From Williamsia faeni (GTDB lineage Bacteria; Actinomycetota; Actinomycetes; Mycobacteriales; Mycobacteriaceae), in the NCBI GenBank assembly GCA_003202005.1, contig QJJF01000013.1:34662-98661 (forward strand): a stretch of 64,000 nucleotides of DNA, read 5' to 3'. Below, piece by piece: positions 1 through 8,357 of this stretch. Under the pieces are notes generated by a model. The model saw only the letters and a list, made by a program, of their open reading frames with translations, ran no database searches and had not been told where the DNA came from. The first letter of the stretch is position 1; each line of letters starts with the position of its first letter. Both the position numbers and the translations under genes were made by a program.

Positions 1-2
1 CC

Positions 3-614
3 GTTCCCCTGGTGCTGGCGTCGATTCAGCGGCGCCTGGACAAGATCACGATCGATGAGTACGCCGATCTGTCCCAACGTGATTCGCCTGATCTCCTCTT
101 CCAGATCATGGGCTTCGGTCAGGAACCCACAGAGTTCAGCGATCTTCGACTCGAGCACGCGCGGAGCAGCTTCGGTCCGTCACTGGCTCTGGTGGCCGAC
201 GCACTCGGACTGCCACTCGACTCCATCGAGGCGGCCGGGGAAATCGGCGTCACGCGTCATGAGACGACCATCGCCGCGGGAGTGTTGAAGGCCGGAACTG
301 TTGCAGCTCAACGGATAAGCGCCACCGGAATGCGAGATGGCAAGGCGGTGATCCAGTTTCGGGCCACGTGGTACTGCACCCCCGACTTCGACGCCGACTG
401 GGATCTACTCGACACGGGCTGGCGAGTGACCGTCGAGGGTGATGCGCCACTCGAGGTTGCCCTCAAGATGCCGATCACCCTCGACGAGATGGCCGCCACC
501 ACACCCGGTTACACAGCAAACCGGGCCGTGAATCTGGTGCCTTACGTGTGCGATGCAGCGCCGGGGATTCGCCCCAGCACCGAGCTGCCGCAGATCATCG
601 CGAAATTGGGCTGA
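3..614 (+). CDS. DapB-like NAD(P)-dependent dehydrogenase, C-terminal part (5' truncated by window edge)
   Basis: The reading frame is open to the left edge, so this is the C-terminal ~200 residues of a longer protein. The visible part resembles the C-terminal catalytic domain of dihydrodipicolinate-reductase-like amine or acyl dehydrogenases (the 2,4-diaminopentanoate dehydrogenase type) found in actinobacterial catabolic clusters. The N-terminal Rossmann domain would lie outside the window. An in-frame GTG at 12 is probably not the true start because the frame runs through it. The gene ends inside the last codons of the convergent meaB-like gene (20-bp overlap). The family assignment is from general sequence resemblance only. 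Confidence 0.55.
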   Translation, partial: VPLVLASIQRRLDKITIDEYADLSQRDSPDLLFQIMGFGQEPTEFSDLRLEHARSSFGPSLALVADALGLPLDSIEAAGEIGVTRHETTIAAGVLKAGTVAAQRISATGMRDGKAVIQFRATWYCTPDFDADWDLLDTGWRVTVEGDAPLEVALKMPITLDEMAATTPGYTANRAVNLVPYVCDAAPGIRPSTELPQIIAKLG

Positions 615-1482
615 CCTCTGCCGGTGCGGCGATCAGCATTTCCGCCGCACCGTAGGGGTCGATCTCACCCGAGGCGACCGCCTCTGCCAACGGCACGAGA
701 TCGGGATGCATCTGCAGAAGGGTCTGGGCGAGCGACAGGATCTGGACCCGGGCCCGCGCTGACTGCCGATCGGCGTTGTCGTCCCGGTGATGTGCGTCGA
801 TGACATCGACCAGCTCATCGATCCCCTCGCCGCGGACGGCAACGAGTTTGAGGATCGGGACGTGCGCCTCTGCTCTCAGGTCCCGGACGGTCTGATCAGC
901 GCCGTCGCGGTCGGCCTTGTTCACCACCAGGATGTCGGCCACTTCGAGAAGGCCGGCCTTCGCGGCCTGAATCGCATCTCCGGCACCGGGGTTCAGAACC
1001 ACCACGGTCGGATCGGCGATCGCCGCCACCTCGACCTCGGATTGTCCGACACCGACCGTCTCGAGGACGATCAGATCGTAGGAAATGGCACCCAGGAGCC
1101 GGATCGCAGCGGGTACGGCCGCCGACAGTCCACCCAGATGGCCACGGGTGGCCATGGAGCGGATCAGCACACCGGTGTCGTTGATGTGTGCGGCCATCCG
1201 GATCCGGTCACCGAGCAATGCACCACCGGAATAGGGCGACGACGGATCGACCGCGAGCACCGCGACCTTCAGGCCGCGCTTCCGATAAGCGGTGACCAGG
1301 GCCGCGACCGTGGTTGATTTTCCGGCGCCGGGCGGGCCCGTCAGGCCGACAACACGTGGCCTTCCGGACCCGGTGACCGCCAGCACCTCATCGCGGCGCG
1401 GGCCCTCGACCAGAGTGAGCAACTTACCCGTTGCCCGCTCCGATCCGGCCCGCGCCGCGGTGATCAGTTCATCGATTGTCAT
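595..1482 (-). CDS. meaB: MeaB/ArgK-family G3E GTPase, acyl-CoA mutase chaperone
   Basis: P-loop GTPase that loads and protects the adenosylcobalamin cofactor of methylmalonyl-CoA-type mutases. Visible features are the Walker A GPPGAGKS (residues 49-56), the family-typical DPSSPYSGGALLGDR (79-93), a switch region with ETVGVGQSE, and NKAD for guanine recognition. At 295 residues it is slightly shorter than usual MeaB (about 320-335). ATG at 1482 was chosen because upstream in-frame codons run into the thiolase gene and have no family similarity. It lies 28 bp downstream of the thiolase gene in the same operon. A B12-dependent mutase is encoded 29 kb away in this window, its likely client. Confidence 0.88.
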   Translation of the reverse strand: MTIDELITAARAGSERATGKLLTLVEGPRRDEVLAVTGSGRPRVVGLTGPPGAGKSTTVAALVTAYRKRGLKVAVLAVDPSSPYSGGALLGDRIRMAAHINDTGVLIRSMATRGHLGGLSAAVPAAIRLLGAISYDLIVLETVGVGQSEVEVAAIADPTVVVLNPGAGDAIQAAKAGLLEVADILVVNKADRDGADQTVRDLRAEAHVPILKLVAVRGEGIDELVDVIDAHHRDDNADRQSARARVQILSLAQTLLQMHPDLVPLAEAVASGEIDPYGAAEMLIAAPAEVSPISR

Positions 1483-1510
1483 GCGAGGCAGGGATTGTGA
1501 GTCGGCAAAC

Positions 1511-2650
1511 TCACGCGTGGACCTCGACGACAACCGCGGATCCCATGCCGCCACCGGCGCACATGGCCGCCACGCCGATACCGCCACCGCGGCGACGCAG
1601 TTCGTGGACGAGCGTGGTCAGCATGCGCGCACCGCTGGCCGCAACCGGATGGCCCAGTGAGCAACCGCTACCGCTGGTGTTGACGATGTCCGGGTTGATG
1701 TCGAGCAACTTGATGTTGGCGACACACTGCGCCGCAAATGCCTCGTTGATCTCGAACAGGTCGACGTCATCGACCTTCAGACCCACTCGCGCAAGCGCTT
1801 TCGGGATGGCCTCGACCGGGGCCAGACCGGTGAACGCCGGATCGATGCCCACCGACGCCCACGAACGAACCGTGGCCAGGGCCGGCAGTCCGAGATCGCT
1901 GCTGGCGACGGTCAGGATCGCGGCCGCGTCGTTCGCACCGCTCGAGTTGCCCGCGGTGATCGAGAATCCCTCGATCTCGGGATGCAGAACCTTCAGCGAG
2001 GCAAGCTTTTCCAGAGTTGTGGTACGACGCGGATGCTCGTCGACCTCGAACAGTCCATGGACCGTATCGATCGGCACGACCTCGTCGTCGAACCGGCCCT
2101 CGTCGATCGCGGCGATCGCCTTCATGTGCGAGCGGTATGCCCAGGCGTCCATCTCTTCACGGGTGACGCCGGCCTTCTGCGCCGCGTTCCAGCCCACGGT
2201 GATCGACATGTCGCGGTTCGGTGCATCCGGACGGTCCGGGTGGGTCGGGGACATCCACGGATCGATCCAGTCCTCGCCGACGCGGAAGCGCGCCTTCGGT
2301 GAGGTCGAGGAGGAGTTCACGCCGCCGGCCAGGATCAGCTGGTCCATACCCGAACGGATACTTCCCGCAGCGGTTGTCACGGCTGACAGGCTGGCCGCGC
2401 AATGCCGGTTGACGGCAAGCCCGGGTACCCCGGTCAGGCCGGCGGTGATCGCCGCGTGACGGGCGATGACACCGCCGCCATAGAGGCCCTCGGCGAGGTA
2501 GATGTCGTCGACCAGATCCGCATCCAGAGTGCTGACCGCCGCCTTGACCACGTGGTCGGCCAGAACGTAGGCGTCGGTATCGCGCAGGGTCCCCTTCATG
2601 GCGGAGCCGATCGGGGTGCGCAACGCCGATACGATTACGGCTTCAGGCAT
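1511..2650 (-). CDS. Thiolase (acetyl-CoA acetyltransferase family)
   Basis: 379-residue thiolase, predicted to cleave a 3-oxoacyl-CoA with CoA as the last step of a beta-oxidation round. The nucleophilic cysteine is C84 in NRHCAAS. The C-terminal signatures are INEAFAAQ, a GHP motif in SLGHPVAASGA, and MCAGGGMG carrying the second catalytic cysteine. ATG at 2650 starts the family-typical PEAVIVSALRTPIG. It overlaps the upstream AMP-ligase gene by 8 bp, so the two are translationally coupled. Which chain length or branched substrate it uses is unknown. Confidence 0.88.
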   Translation of the reverse strand: MPEAVIVSALRTPIGSAMKGTLRDTDAYVLADHVVKAAVSTLDADLVDDIYLAEGLYGGGVIARHAAITAGLTGVPGLAVNRHCAASLSAVTTAAGSIRSGMDQLILAGGVNSSSTSPKARFRVGEDWIDPWMSPTHPDRPDAPNRDMSITVGWNAAQKAGVTREEMDAWAYRSHMKAIAAIDEGRFDDEVVPIDTVHGLFEVDEHPRRTTTLEKLASLKVLHPEIEGFSITAGNSSGANDAAAILTVASSDLGLPALATVRSWASVGIDPAFTGLAPVEAIPKALARVGLKVDDVDLFEINEAFAAQCVANIKLLDINPDIVNTSGSGCSLGHPVAASGARMLTTLVHELRRRGGGIGVAAMCAGGGMGSAVVVEVHA

Positions 2651-4088
2651 TGTTGTTCTCCAGTTCTGCCACAAGGTTGCGGCGCAATAGCTTTCCGGTC
2701 TCGGTACGTGGGAGTTCGTTCTGGAACACGATCACGTCCGGGGTCTTTGACGAGCGGAGCCGATCTCGGACGAACTGCTTGATCTCGTCCGGATCACCGG
2801 CACCCACGACAACGGCGACAAGACGTTGTCCCCATTCGGGATCGGGGACGCCGATGACAGCGGCCTCGATGATGCCGGGGTGGTCGTGCAGGACATCTTC
2901 GATCTCGGCGGGGGCGATGTTCTCGCCACCGCGGATGATCGTGTCGTCCGACCGTCCCTCGATGAACAGGAATCCGCCGGCGTCGAGGTGACCGAGGTCG
3001 CGGGTGGCGAACCAGCCCTCGTCGTCGAGCACACTCTTGCCGCCGTATTCACCCGAGATCTGTTCGCCGCGAACGAATACCAGTCCGGTCTCACCCTGGG
3101 GTGTCGCCGTTCCGTCTTCTCCACGGATCGCGATCTCGATACCCGGCAACGGCTGCCCGACCGAACCGAGCCGATCGCGGACAGCGGGATCGGACGACGC
3201 GAAAGCGGTCCGGTGATCTTCCGGTCCGAGAACGGCGATCGACGACGCCGTCTCGGTCAGACCGTAAGCGTTGACGAAGTTGGTATCAGGGAACAACGCG
3301 AGCGCGCGCTCCAGAACCGGCCGGGGCGTACGCGCGCCGCCATAGGCCAGGCTCTTCAGGAACGGTTGTCCCGCATCCTCTTCCGTGGTGGCGTCGACGA
3401 TGCGGGCCAGCATCGTGGGAACGACCATGGCGTGCGTGACCTTCTCGCGACGCACCGTCTCGATCCATGCCCGCGGTTCGAAGGCGTCGAGATAGACCAC
3501 CCGACGGCCGCTGTAGAGATTCGACATCAGGTTGGTCAGACCCGCGATGTGGTACGGCGGGACGGCGACGACGGTTGCGTCTTCCGGAGAGGCCGACGAG
3601 AACTCGATGGTGTTGAGGACATACGCCAGCAGGTGGCGGTGGCGCAGGATCGCGGCCTTGGGTGCGGCGGTGGTGCCGCTGGTGTAGATGATCACCGCGA
3701 CGGCATCGCCGTCGTAATGGGCGGGCGGGCGGGCGGCATCGTCCATCGGGACGCTGTCGGAGAGGGAGTCGATCCAGGAATCGAGTTCCTTCTGATCGAG
3801 CACCAATGCACCGGGATGCCGGTCCTTGAGCGCGGTCAACTGCGCGTCACCGAGACGGTAGTTGAGCGGCACAAACGGAACCCCGGCCATCGCGGCGCCG
3901 AACAGTGCCACGGGATAGGCCAAGTGGTTGATGCCGGAGTACAGGATTGCCGGGTAGTCGGTGAATCCTGTCGCAGCCCGGCGTGCGAGGTCCAGTATCT
4001 GCCCGGCCGTACTCGACCGGCCGTTGGCCGTCACGACGGCTCGATCGTCCGCCGACGCTGCCATTTCCAAGATCATCGTGATATTCAT
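2643..4088 (-). CDS. AMP-forming acyl-CoA synthetase (FadD/ANL superfamily)
   Basis: 481-residue member of the acyl-adenylate-forming superfamily; activates a carboxylic acid to its CoA thioester with ATP. Visible motifs: the phosphate-binding loop YTSGTTAAPKAA, NAYGLTE (A5), the GWFATRDLG hinge region (A7/A8) and a C-terminal PRTETGKLLR with the catalytic lysine. It heads the operon ligase-thiolase-meaB. No Shine-Dalgarno is seen: the palindrome next to the start codon occupies that space, so translation from a leaderless or very short leader is likely. An alternative start is the Met at residue 5. Substrate unknown; the divergent SDR genes suggest a hydroxylated or cyclic acid. Confidence 0.85.
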   Translation of the reverse strand: MNITMILEMAASADDRAVVTANGRSSTAGQILDLARRAATGFTDYPAILYSGINHLAYPVALFGAAMAGVPFVPLNYRLGDAQLTALKDRHPGALVLDQKELDSWIDSLSDSVPMDDAARPPAHYDGDAVAVIIYTSGTTAAPKAAILRHRHLLAYVLNTIEFSSASPEDATVVAVPPYHIAGLTNLMSNLYSGRRVVYLDAFEPRAWIETVRREKVTHAMVVPTMLARIVDATTEEDAGQPFLKSLAYGGARTPRPVLERALALFPDTNFVNAYGLTETASSIAVLGPEDHRTAFASSDPAVRDRLGSVGQPLPGIEIAIRGEDGTATPQGETGLVFVRGEQISGEYGGKSVLDDEGWFATRDLGHLDAGGFLFIEGRSDDTIIRGGENIAPAEIEDVLHDHPGIIEAAVIGVPDPEWGQRLVAVVVGAGDPDEIKQFVRDRLRSSKTPDVIVFQNELPRTETGKLLRRNLVAELENNNA

Positions 4089-4103
4089 GAGAACATGATT
4101 CTC
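4089..4103. promoter_or_regulatory. Palindromic operator candidate (GAGAA-type) in a divergent promoter
   Basis: GAGAAC-ATG-ATTCTC, one mismatch from a perfect 6-3-6 inverted repeat. It touches the start codon of the leftward ligase gene and lies about 40 bp before the rightward SDR gene. The same motif, perfect, occurs at 11835-11849. Probably bound by a dimeric repressor of this island; which regulator is unknown. Confidence 0.55.
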
Positions 4104-4140
4104 TCAGATTGAGATCGTCAATTGCAAGAAGGGAAACCCC

Positions 4141-4905
4141 ATGGAAATCAGTGGCAGTTCCGCCATCGTCGTCGGAGGCACCGGTGGACTCGGTGAGGCA
4201 ACCGTCCGTCGCCTGCATGCCGCAGGCGCCAAGGTCGTTGTGGCCGACGTGGCCGACGACAAAGGCAAAGCACTCGAAAGCGAGCTGGGTGTCCGCTACG
4301 TTCGCACCGACGCCAGCGACGAGGCCTCGGTCAACGCGGCCATCGCCGAAGCCGAATCCCTCGGCCCGTTCCGCGTGTCCGTGGATTGCCACGGCGGCCC
4401 CGCCGGCGGCGGCCGACTGGTCGGCAAGGACGGAAGCCCCATGGAGCTGGAGGCCTTCACAAAGACCATCAGCTCGTACCTGATCTGGACCTTCAACGTG
4501 ACCCGCCTGGCCGCTGCTGCACTCGCACGGCAGGAGCCGCTCGATGAGGGCACCCGCGGCGTCATCATCAACACCGCGTCGATCGCAGCCTACGAGGGCC
4601 AGATCGGCCAGCTCCCCTACGCCGCCGCCAAGGGGGGCGTGGTCGGCATGACACTCGTCGCCGCTCGCGACCTGTCGCCGCTGGGTATCCGGGTCATGGG
4701 CATCGCCCCCGGCACGATCAACACCCCCGCGTACGGCAAGGCCGCCGATCAGCTCGAGGCCTACTGGGGCCCGCAGGTTCCGCACCCGAAGCGCATGGGC
4801 CGTTCCACCGAATACGCCGCCCTGGTGGCCGCCATCGTCGAGAACGACTATCTCAACGGTGATGTCATCCGCCTGGACGGCGCACTGCGGTTCCCGCCGA
4901 AGTGA
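4141..4905 (+). CDS. SDR-family oxidoreductase (3-hydroxyacyl-CoA dehydrogenase type II-like)
   Basis: 254-residue classical short-chain dehydrogenase. NAD(P) loop GGTGGLGE near residue 12, NTASIAA with the catalytic Ser, and YAAAKGG with the Tyr/Lys pair near residue 160. The Asp ending the second beta strand (VVVADV) suggests NAD(H) preference. The insertion and spacing resemble HSD17B10-type 3-hydroxyacyl-CoA dehydrogenases, so oxidation of a hydroxyacyl-CoA to the ketone is a fair guess. It is first in a two-gene operon, overlapping the next SDR gene by 4 bp. Confidence 0.82.
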   Translation: MEISGSSAIVVGGTGGLGEATVRRLHAAGAKVVVADVADDKGKALESELGVRYVRTDASDEASVNAAIAEAESLGPFRVSVDCHGGPAGGGRLVGKDGSPMELEAFTKTISSYLIWTFNVTRLAAAALARQEPLDEGTRGVIINTASIAAYEGQIGQLPYAAAKGGVVGMTLVAARDLSPLGIRVMGIAPGTINTPAYGKAADQLEAYWGPQVPHPKRMGRSTEYAALVAAIVENDYLNGDVIRLDGALRFPPK

Positions 4906-5666
4906 CGGCCGGCAAGCCGCTTGACGGCAAGGTTGCATTCGTCGCCGGCGCAAGCCGGGGTATCGGTGCTTCCATCGCGGCGGCGCTTGCGGATGCGGGC
5001 GCCTCCGTGGCCGTTGCGGCACGTTCCGAGGCCGAAGGAAAAGTGCCGGGCACGATTCATTCGGTGGCTGATCAGATCAACGCATCCGGTGGCCGGGCGA
5101 TCCCGGTGCCCTGTGACGTCACGTCACAGGAGTCCATCACCGCGGCGGTCGATCAGACAGTTTCGGAGTTCGGCGGCATCGACATCCTGATCGCCAACGC
5201 CGGCGTGCTCTGGATGGGACCGATCGAGAAGACGCCACTCAAGCGGTGGCAACTCTGCCTCGACGTCAACCTGACCGGTGTCTTCCTGATGACCCAGGCA
5301 GTCATCCCGCACCTGCGGGCGCGGGGCGGCGGATCGATGATCGCCGTCACCACCACCGGTGTCGACATGATCGATCGCGGATCGAATGCGTACTGGGTGT
5401 CGAAGGCTGCGGTCGAGCGGCTCTATAAGGGACTCGCATCAGACCTCAAGGTGGACAACATCGCGGTCAACTGCCTGAGCCCGTCCCGGGTGGTGCTCAC
5501 CGAAGGGTGGGCATCGGCCGGTGGCGGACAAAAGATCCCACCGGAGGCCATCGAACCTCCGGAGACCATGGGCAAGGCAGCACTGTTGCTCGCGCAGCAG
5601 GATGCGTCCGGTATCACCGGAACCATCCAGCGCTCGGAAATCCTGATTCCCCGAGCTGACAAATAA
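4902..5666 (+). CDS. SDR-family oxidoreductase
   Basis: 254-residue short-chain dehydrogenase with the Rossmann loop GASRGIGAS (about residues 16-24), NAG motif (IANAGVLWM), a Thr-rich TTTG at the usual catalytic Ser position, and YWVSK as the Tyr-Lys pair. An Arg following the second strand (VAARSE) hints at NADP(H). The GTG start overlaps the stop codon of the previous gene (GTGA), so it is translationally coupled to it. The substrate is probably an intermediate of the same acid-degradation pathway. Confidence 0.82.
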   Translation: MTAGKPLDGKVAFVAGASRGIGASIAAALADAGASVAVAARSEAEGKVPGTIHSVADQINASGGRAIPVPCDVTSQESITAAVDQTVSEFGGIDILIANAGVLWMGPIEKTPLKRWQLCLDVNLTGVFLMTQAVIPHLRARGGGSMIAVTTTGVDMIDRGSNAYWVSKAAVERLYKGLASDLKVDNIAVNCLSPSRVVLTEGWASAGGGQKIPPEAIEPPETMGKAALLLAQQDASGITGTIQRSEILIPRADK

Positions 5667-5678
5667 AATCGCGCCACC

Positions 5679-5720
5679 TACCGCCATTCGCTCCTGTTGC
5701 GACAGGAGCGAATGGCGGTA
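5679..5720. terminator. Perfect 19-bp stem hairpin between convergent genes
   Basis: Arms 5679-5697 and 5702-5720 pair perfectly around a TGCG tetraloop. There is no T-tract, as is common for actinobacterial terminators. It sits between the rightward SDR operon and the leftward crotonase gene, so it can terminate both. A further copy of the arm word GGAGCGAAT follows at about 5724. Confidence 0.75.
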
Positions 5721-5739
5721 ACCGGAGCGAATTGTGCTG

Positions 5740-6519
5740 CTATTCGGGAATGTTAGACGGGATCCAGCTCGGGTCGCGCTTCTCCATGAAGGCGCGCATA
5801 CCTTCTCGCGGCTCCGGCGAGGTCTCGAGCGCGCCGAACATCGTCTGGTAGTCGATGAGGCCATAGCGCTCGTTGAGCATCCGTTTGACCTGAGCCCGCG
5901 CCTCGGGTGCGGTCTGGAGAATCTCGCGCGCCGCGGTCAGCGCGGCCGACCGCAGTTCCTCGTGCGGTACCACCCTCGAGATCACCCCGAGACGCAAGGC
6001 TTCCGCCGCGTCGAACTTGCGGGCGGACAAGATCAGGTCGCGGGCCGCCGCCAATCCGACGTGCGCGGGAAGTGCTGCGGCATAAGTCGCATCGGGAATT
6101 CCGCGCAACAACTCGGGTACCCGGAATGTCGCGCGATCACTGGCCACGGCGATGTCGGACATCATGGCCACCAGGAGTCCACCGGCCTGGCAGATGCCGT
6201 TGACCGCCGAGATGACCGGTGCGCGACTGTCACGAATCGTCAGGAACGGCAGCACATCATGGCCGATTCCGTCCGGAAGGTTGTCACCTGGTTCGGCCCG
6301 GCCCCCGAGATCGCCTCCCGGCGCGAACACATCTCCGGTGCCCGTGATGATGAGCGCCGCCAGATCTGGGTCCGAATTCACCAGACGCACAGCTCTTTTC
6401 AATCCGTAATACATCGCAGGCGTGAATGCGTTGCGCGCCGCCGGGCGGTCGATCGTGCACCATCCGATCGGTCCTTCTCGCTTGAACTTCAGCCCACCGG
6501 CTCCCAAATCATCAGTCAT
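5740..6519 (-). CDS. Enoyl-CoA hydratase/isomerase family protein (crotonase fold)
   Basis: 259-residue crotonase with the acyl-CoA thioester oxyanion regions FAPGGDL (residues 66-71) and NGICQAGG (108-114). Aligned by eye with rat hydratase, the first catalytic Glu (Glu144) is replaced by Leu116, while the second (Glu164) is kept as Glu136 in PELLRG. It could be an isomerase, a hydrolase or a ring-cleavage variant rather than a standard hydratase. Transcribed alone, divergent from the LLM gene. Confidence 0.8.
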   Translation of the reverse strand: MTDDLGAGGLKFKREGPIGWCTIDRPAARNAFTPAMYYGLKRAVRLVNSDPDLAALIITGTGDVFAPGGDLGGRAEPGDNLPDGIGHDVLPFLTIRDSRAPVISAVNGICQAGGLLVAMMSDIAVASDRATFRVPELLRGIPDATYAAALPAHVGLAAARDLILSARKFDAAEALRLGVISRVVPHEELRSAALTAAREILQTAPEARAQVKRMLNERYGLIDYQTMFGALETSPEPREGMRAFMEKRDPSWIPSNIPE

Positions 6520-6548
6520 GGAAGAAGACTATCGGATTCACCATGATT

Positions 6549-6563
6549 GAGAATCTGATTGCG
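6549..6563. promoter_or_regulatory. Possible degenerate GAGAAT operator
   Basis: GAGAAT-CTG-ATTGCG in the 79-bp divergent region between the crotonase and LLM genes. It keeps the left half-site and three bases of the right half of the palindrome seen at 4089 and 11835. Weak on its own. Confidence 0.25.
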
Positions 6564-6598
6564 CCACATCAGGAATGCTGCCCACTTATCCTGGAAGA

Positions 6599-7492
6599 AT
6601 GAAATTCTGGTGCGGCACCGCATTCATGAACACAATCGAAATGCCTTCGGTGGCAAAAATGATGGACGACGCCGGGTATCACGGCATGCTGGTCTCCGAC
6701 CATCTGGTCTATCCACGGAATCCGAAGACCCCCTATCCGGCCACGCCGGACGGCAAACCGTTCTGGCACCCCGAAACAGAATGGCCCGACCCCTGGGTCC
6801 TCACCGGCGCGATGGCTGCGGTGACCACCAACCTGCACTTCGGGAACAACGTCTACATCGCACCCGCACGTCCGATCATCGATGTGGCCAAAGTTGTCGG
6901 GACCGCGGCCGCGATCGCCGGCGGACGCGTCTCGATCGGCCTTTCCGCCGGCTGGAATCGTGAGGAATTCGACCTTCTCGGACAGGATTTCGACAATCGA
7001 GGGCCGCGCCTGAACGAGATGATCGAAGCGCTGCGCGTGCTGTGGAAGGGCGGTTGGGTTTCGTGGAAAGGTGAGTACTACGACATCCCGGAAATGATGA
7101 TCGAGCCCCATCCCCCGGAGCCCGTCCCCATCCTGTGCGGTGGTGAGTCCGGTCCGGCCCTGCGTCGCGCCGCACGGCACTGCGACGGCTGGGTCGGCAC
7201 CGCCTACACACTCGAGGATGCCAAGCCGTGGATCGACCGCATCAACGGTCTGCGTCGTGAGTACGGTCGCGAGAACGAACCCTTCGAGATCATCATCGGG
7301 TTGCGCGAGGAGCCATCACTCGACGTCTACAAACAGGCCGAGGATCTGGGCATCGGCGCAATCATGGTGAACCCCTGGGCCAATTGGGAACGTACCCACT
7401 CCGGCGACCACGCCGATCTCCGGGCCCAGGCCGAACAGTACCGGGCACCGTTGGAGGCCTTCGCCGAGAAGTATGTCTCGAAACTCACCTGA
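6599..7492 (+). CDS. LLM-class (luciferase-like) F420/flavin-dependent oxidoreductase
   Basis: 297-residue TIM-barrel bacterial-luciferase-like enzyme. Recognisable features: an N-terminal MKFWCGTAF strand, LVSDHL, GRVSIGLSAGWNREEF and PILCGGESGPALRRAARHCDGW (split between two blocks). In this clade F420H2 is the usual hydride carrier, although FMN-dependent monooxygenases share the fold. Start at the family-typical MKFW; an in-frame ATG eight codons upstream is an alternative. It may reduce or hydroxylate a ring or ketone intermediate. It faces the crotonase gene on the left and ends before a large hairpin. Confidence 0.82.
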   Translation: MKFWCGTAFMNTIEMPSVAKMMDDAGYHGMLVSDHLVYPRNPKTPYPATPDGKPFWHPETEWPDPWVLTGAMAAVTTNLHFGNNVYIAPARPIIDVAKVVGTAAAIAGGRVSIGLSAGWNREEFDLLGQDFDNRGPRLNEMIEALRVLWKGGWVSWKGEYYDIPEMMIEPHPPEPVPILCGGESGPALRRAARHCDGWVGTAYTLEDAKPWIDRINGLRREYGRENEPFEIIIGLREEPSLDVYKQAEDLGIGAIMVNPWANWERTHSGDHADLRAQAEQYRAPLEAFAEKYVSKLT

Positions 7493-7506
7493 TCCCCCTC
7501 CGCAAC

Positions 7507-7566
7507 CGAGCCACAAATACAAAGACGAGCCACATATTTGTGGCTCGTCTTCGTATAGGTGGCTCG
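7507..7566. terminator. Nested hairpin with fourfold GAGCCAC word between convergent genes
   Basis: An inner 13-bp stem (7522-7534 with 7539-7551, loop TATT) is nested in an outer 8-bp stem CGAGCCAC/GTGGCTCG (7507-7514 with 7559-7566). GAGCCAC occurs twice in each orientation. It lies between the convergent LLM and crotonase genes; probable bidirectional terminator. Confidence 0.7.
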
Positions 7567-7590
7567 TCTGTTTGGGACGGCCGCGACCCG

Positions 7591-8355
7591 CTACTTCTTG
7601 GCAGTCAGCCGTGCGATATTCGACTGGAAGTCATCGGTGGTGAACGACTGATGCTCGGCGCTCATCGCGAAGTCGAGTGTCGCCAGCACGGCCCGCTCGA
7701 GGTGCAGGTTCAGCAGTCGCTTGGTGGCTTCGACCGCCTGCTGCGGTTGCTCGGAGATCCGCTTCGCACAGGCCAGAGCCTCGGCGAGCGGATCGGCGAC
7801 GACATGGTTCGCCAATCCCATCTCGCGGGCGCGCTCCGCGGTGATCCGCGCCCCGGTGATCGCGTATTCCTTGGCCAGCAACAGGCTGGTGTGCAGCGGC
7901 CATGTGACCGGTCCACCGTCTGCCGCAACCAATCCCACCTGTACGTGCGGATCGGCCAGATAGGCCTTCTCGCCGATGTAGACGATGTCGCTGAGCGAGA
8001 CGAGGCTGCAGCCCAATCCCACTGCGGGACCGTTGACGGCCGAGACCACGGGAACCCGGCACCGCGCCATTCCGAGCACGATCTCACGGCCGTCGGCGAT
8101 GGTCTGCGCGCGCAGTTCGTCGTCCTTGGCCAACTCTGCGAGATACGCGAAATCGCCTCCGGCAGAGAATGCCTTGCCGGCTCCGGTCAGCACCGCGGCG
8201 CGAGCACCGCGGTCGGCGCTCAGCTGCGGCCACAGCCGCGCCAGACCCACGTGCAGATCATGATTGACCGCATTGAGTGCATCCGGACGGTTCAGCGTGA
8301 TGATGCGCAGAGATCCGTCGGCCTGGACGTCGATCTCGTCGGGCATGTCGTACAT
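7591..8355 (-). CDS. Crotonase-fold protein lacking both catalytic glutamates
   Basis: 254 residues. The crotonase fold is clear from LNRPDALNAVN (21-31), FSAGGDFAYL (63-72) and NGPAVGLGCSL (109-118). At the two catalytic Glu positions of hydratases I read Ser117 and His137, so simple hydration is unlikely; isomerisation, C-C hydrolysis or decarboxylation are the alternatives. The start ATG at 8355 is 2 bp from the preceding acyl-CoA dehydrogenase gene. A much longer frame extension exists upstream but overlaps that gene entirely. Last gene of a four-gene operon (ligase, two FadE, crotonase). Confidence 0.82.
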   Translation of the reverse strand: MYDMPDEIDVQADGSLRIITLNRPDALNAVNHDLHVGLARLWPQLSADRGARAAVLTGAGKAFSAGGDFAYLAELAKDDELRAQTIADGREIVLGMARCRVPVVSAVNGPAVGLGCSLVSLSDIVYIGEKAYLADPHVQVGLVAADGGPVTWPLHTSLLLAKEYAITGARITAERAREMGLANHVVADPLAEALACAKRISEQPQQAVEATKRLLNLHLERAVLATLDFAMSAEHQSFTTDDFQSNIARLTAKK

Positions 8356-8357
8356 GG

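Noticed and set aside
2826..4112. Long plus-strand open frame (428 codons) opposite the ligase gene
   Set aside because: High-GC shadow of the AMP-ligase; no recognisable motif, and the minus strand has full ligase motifs.
3847..5022. 391-codon minus-strand frame across the ligase and SDR genes
   Set aside because: Runs antisense over two clear genes and their promoter; composition only.
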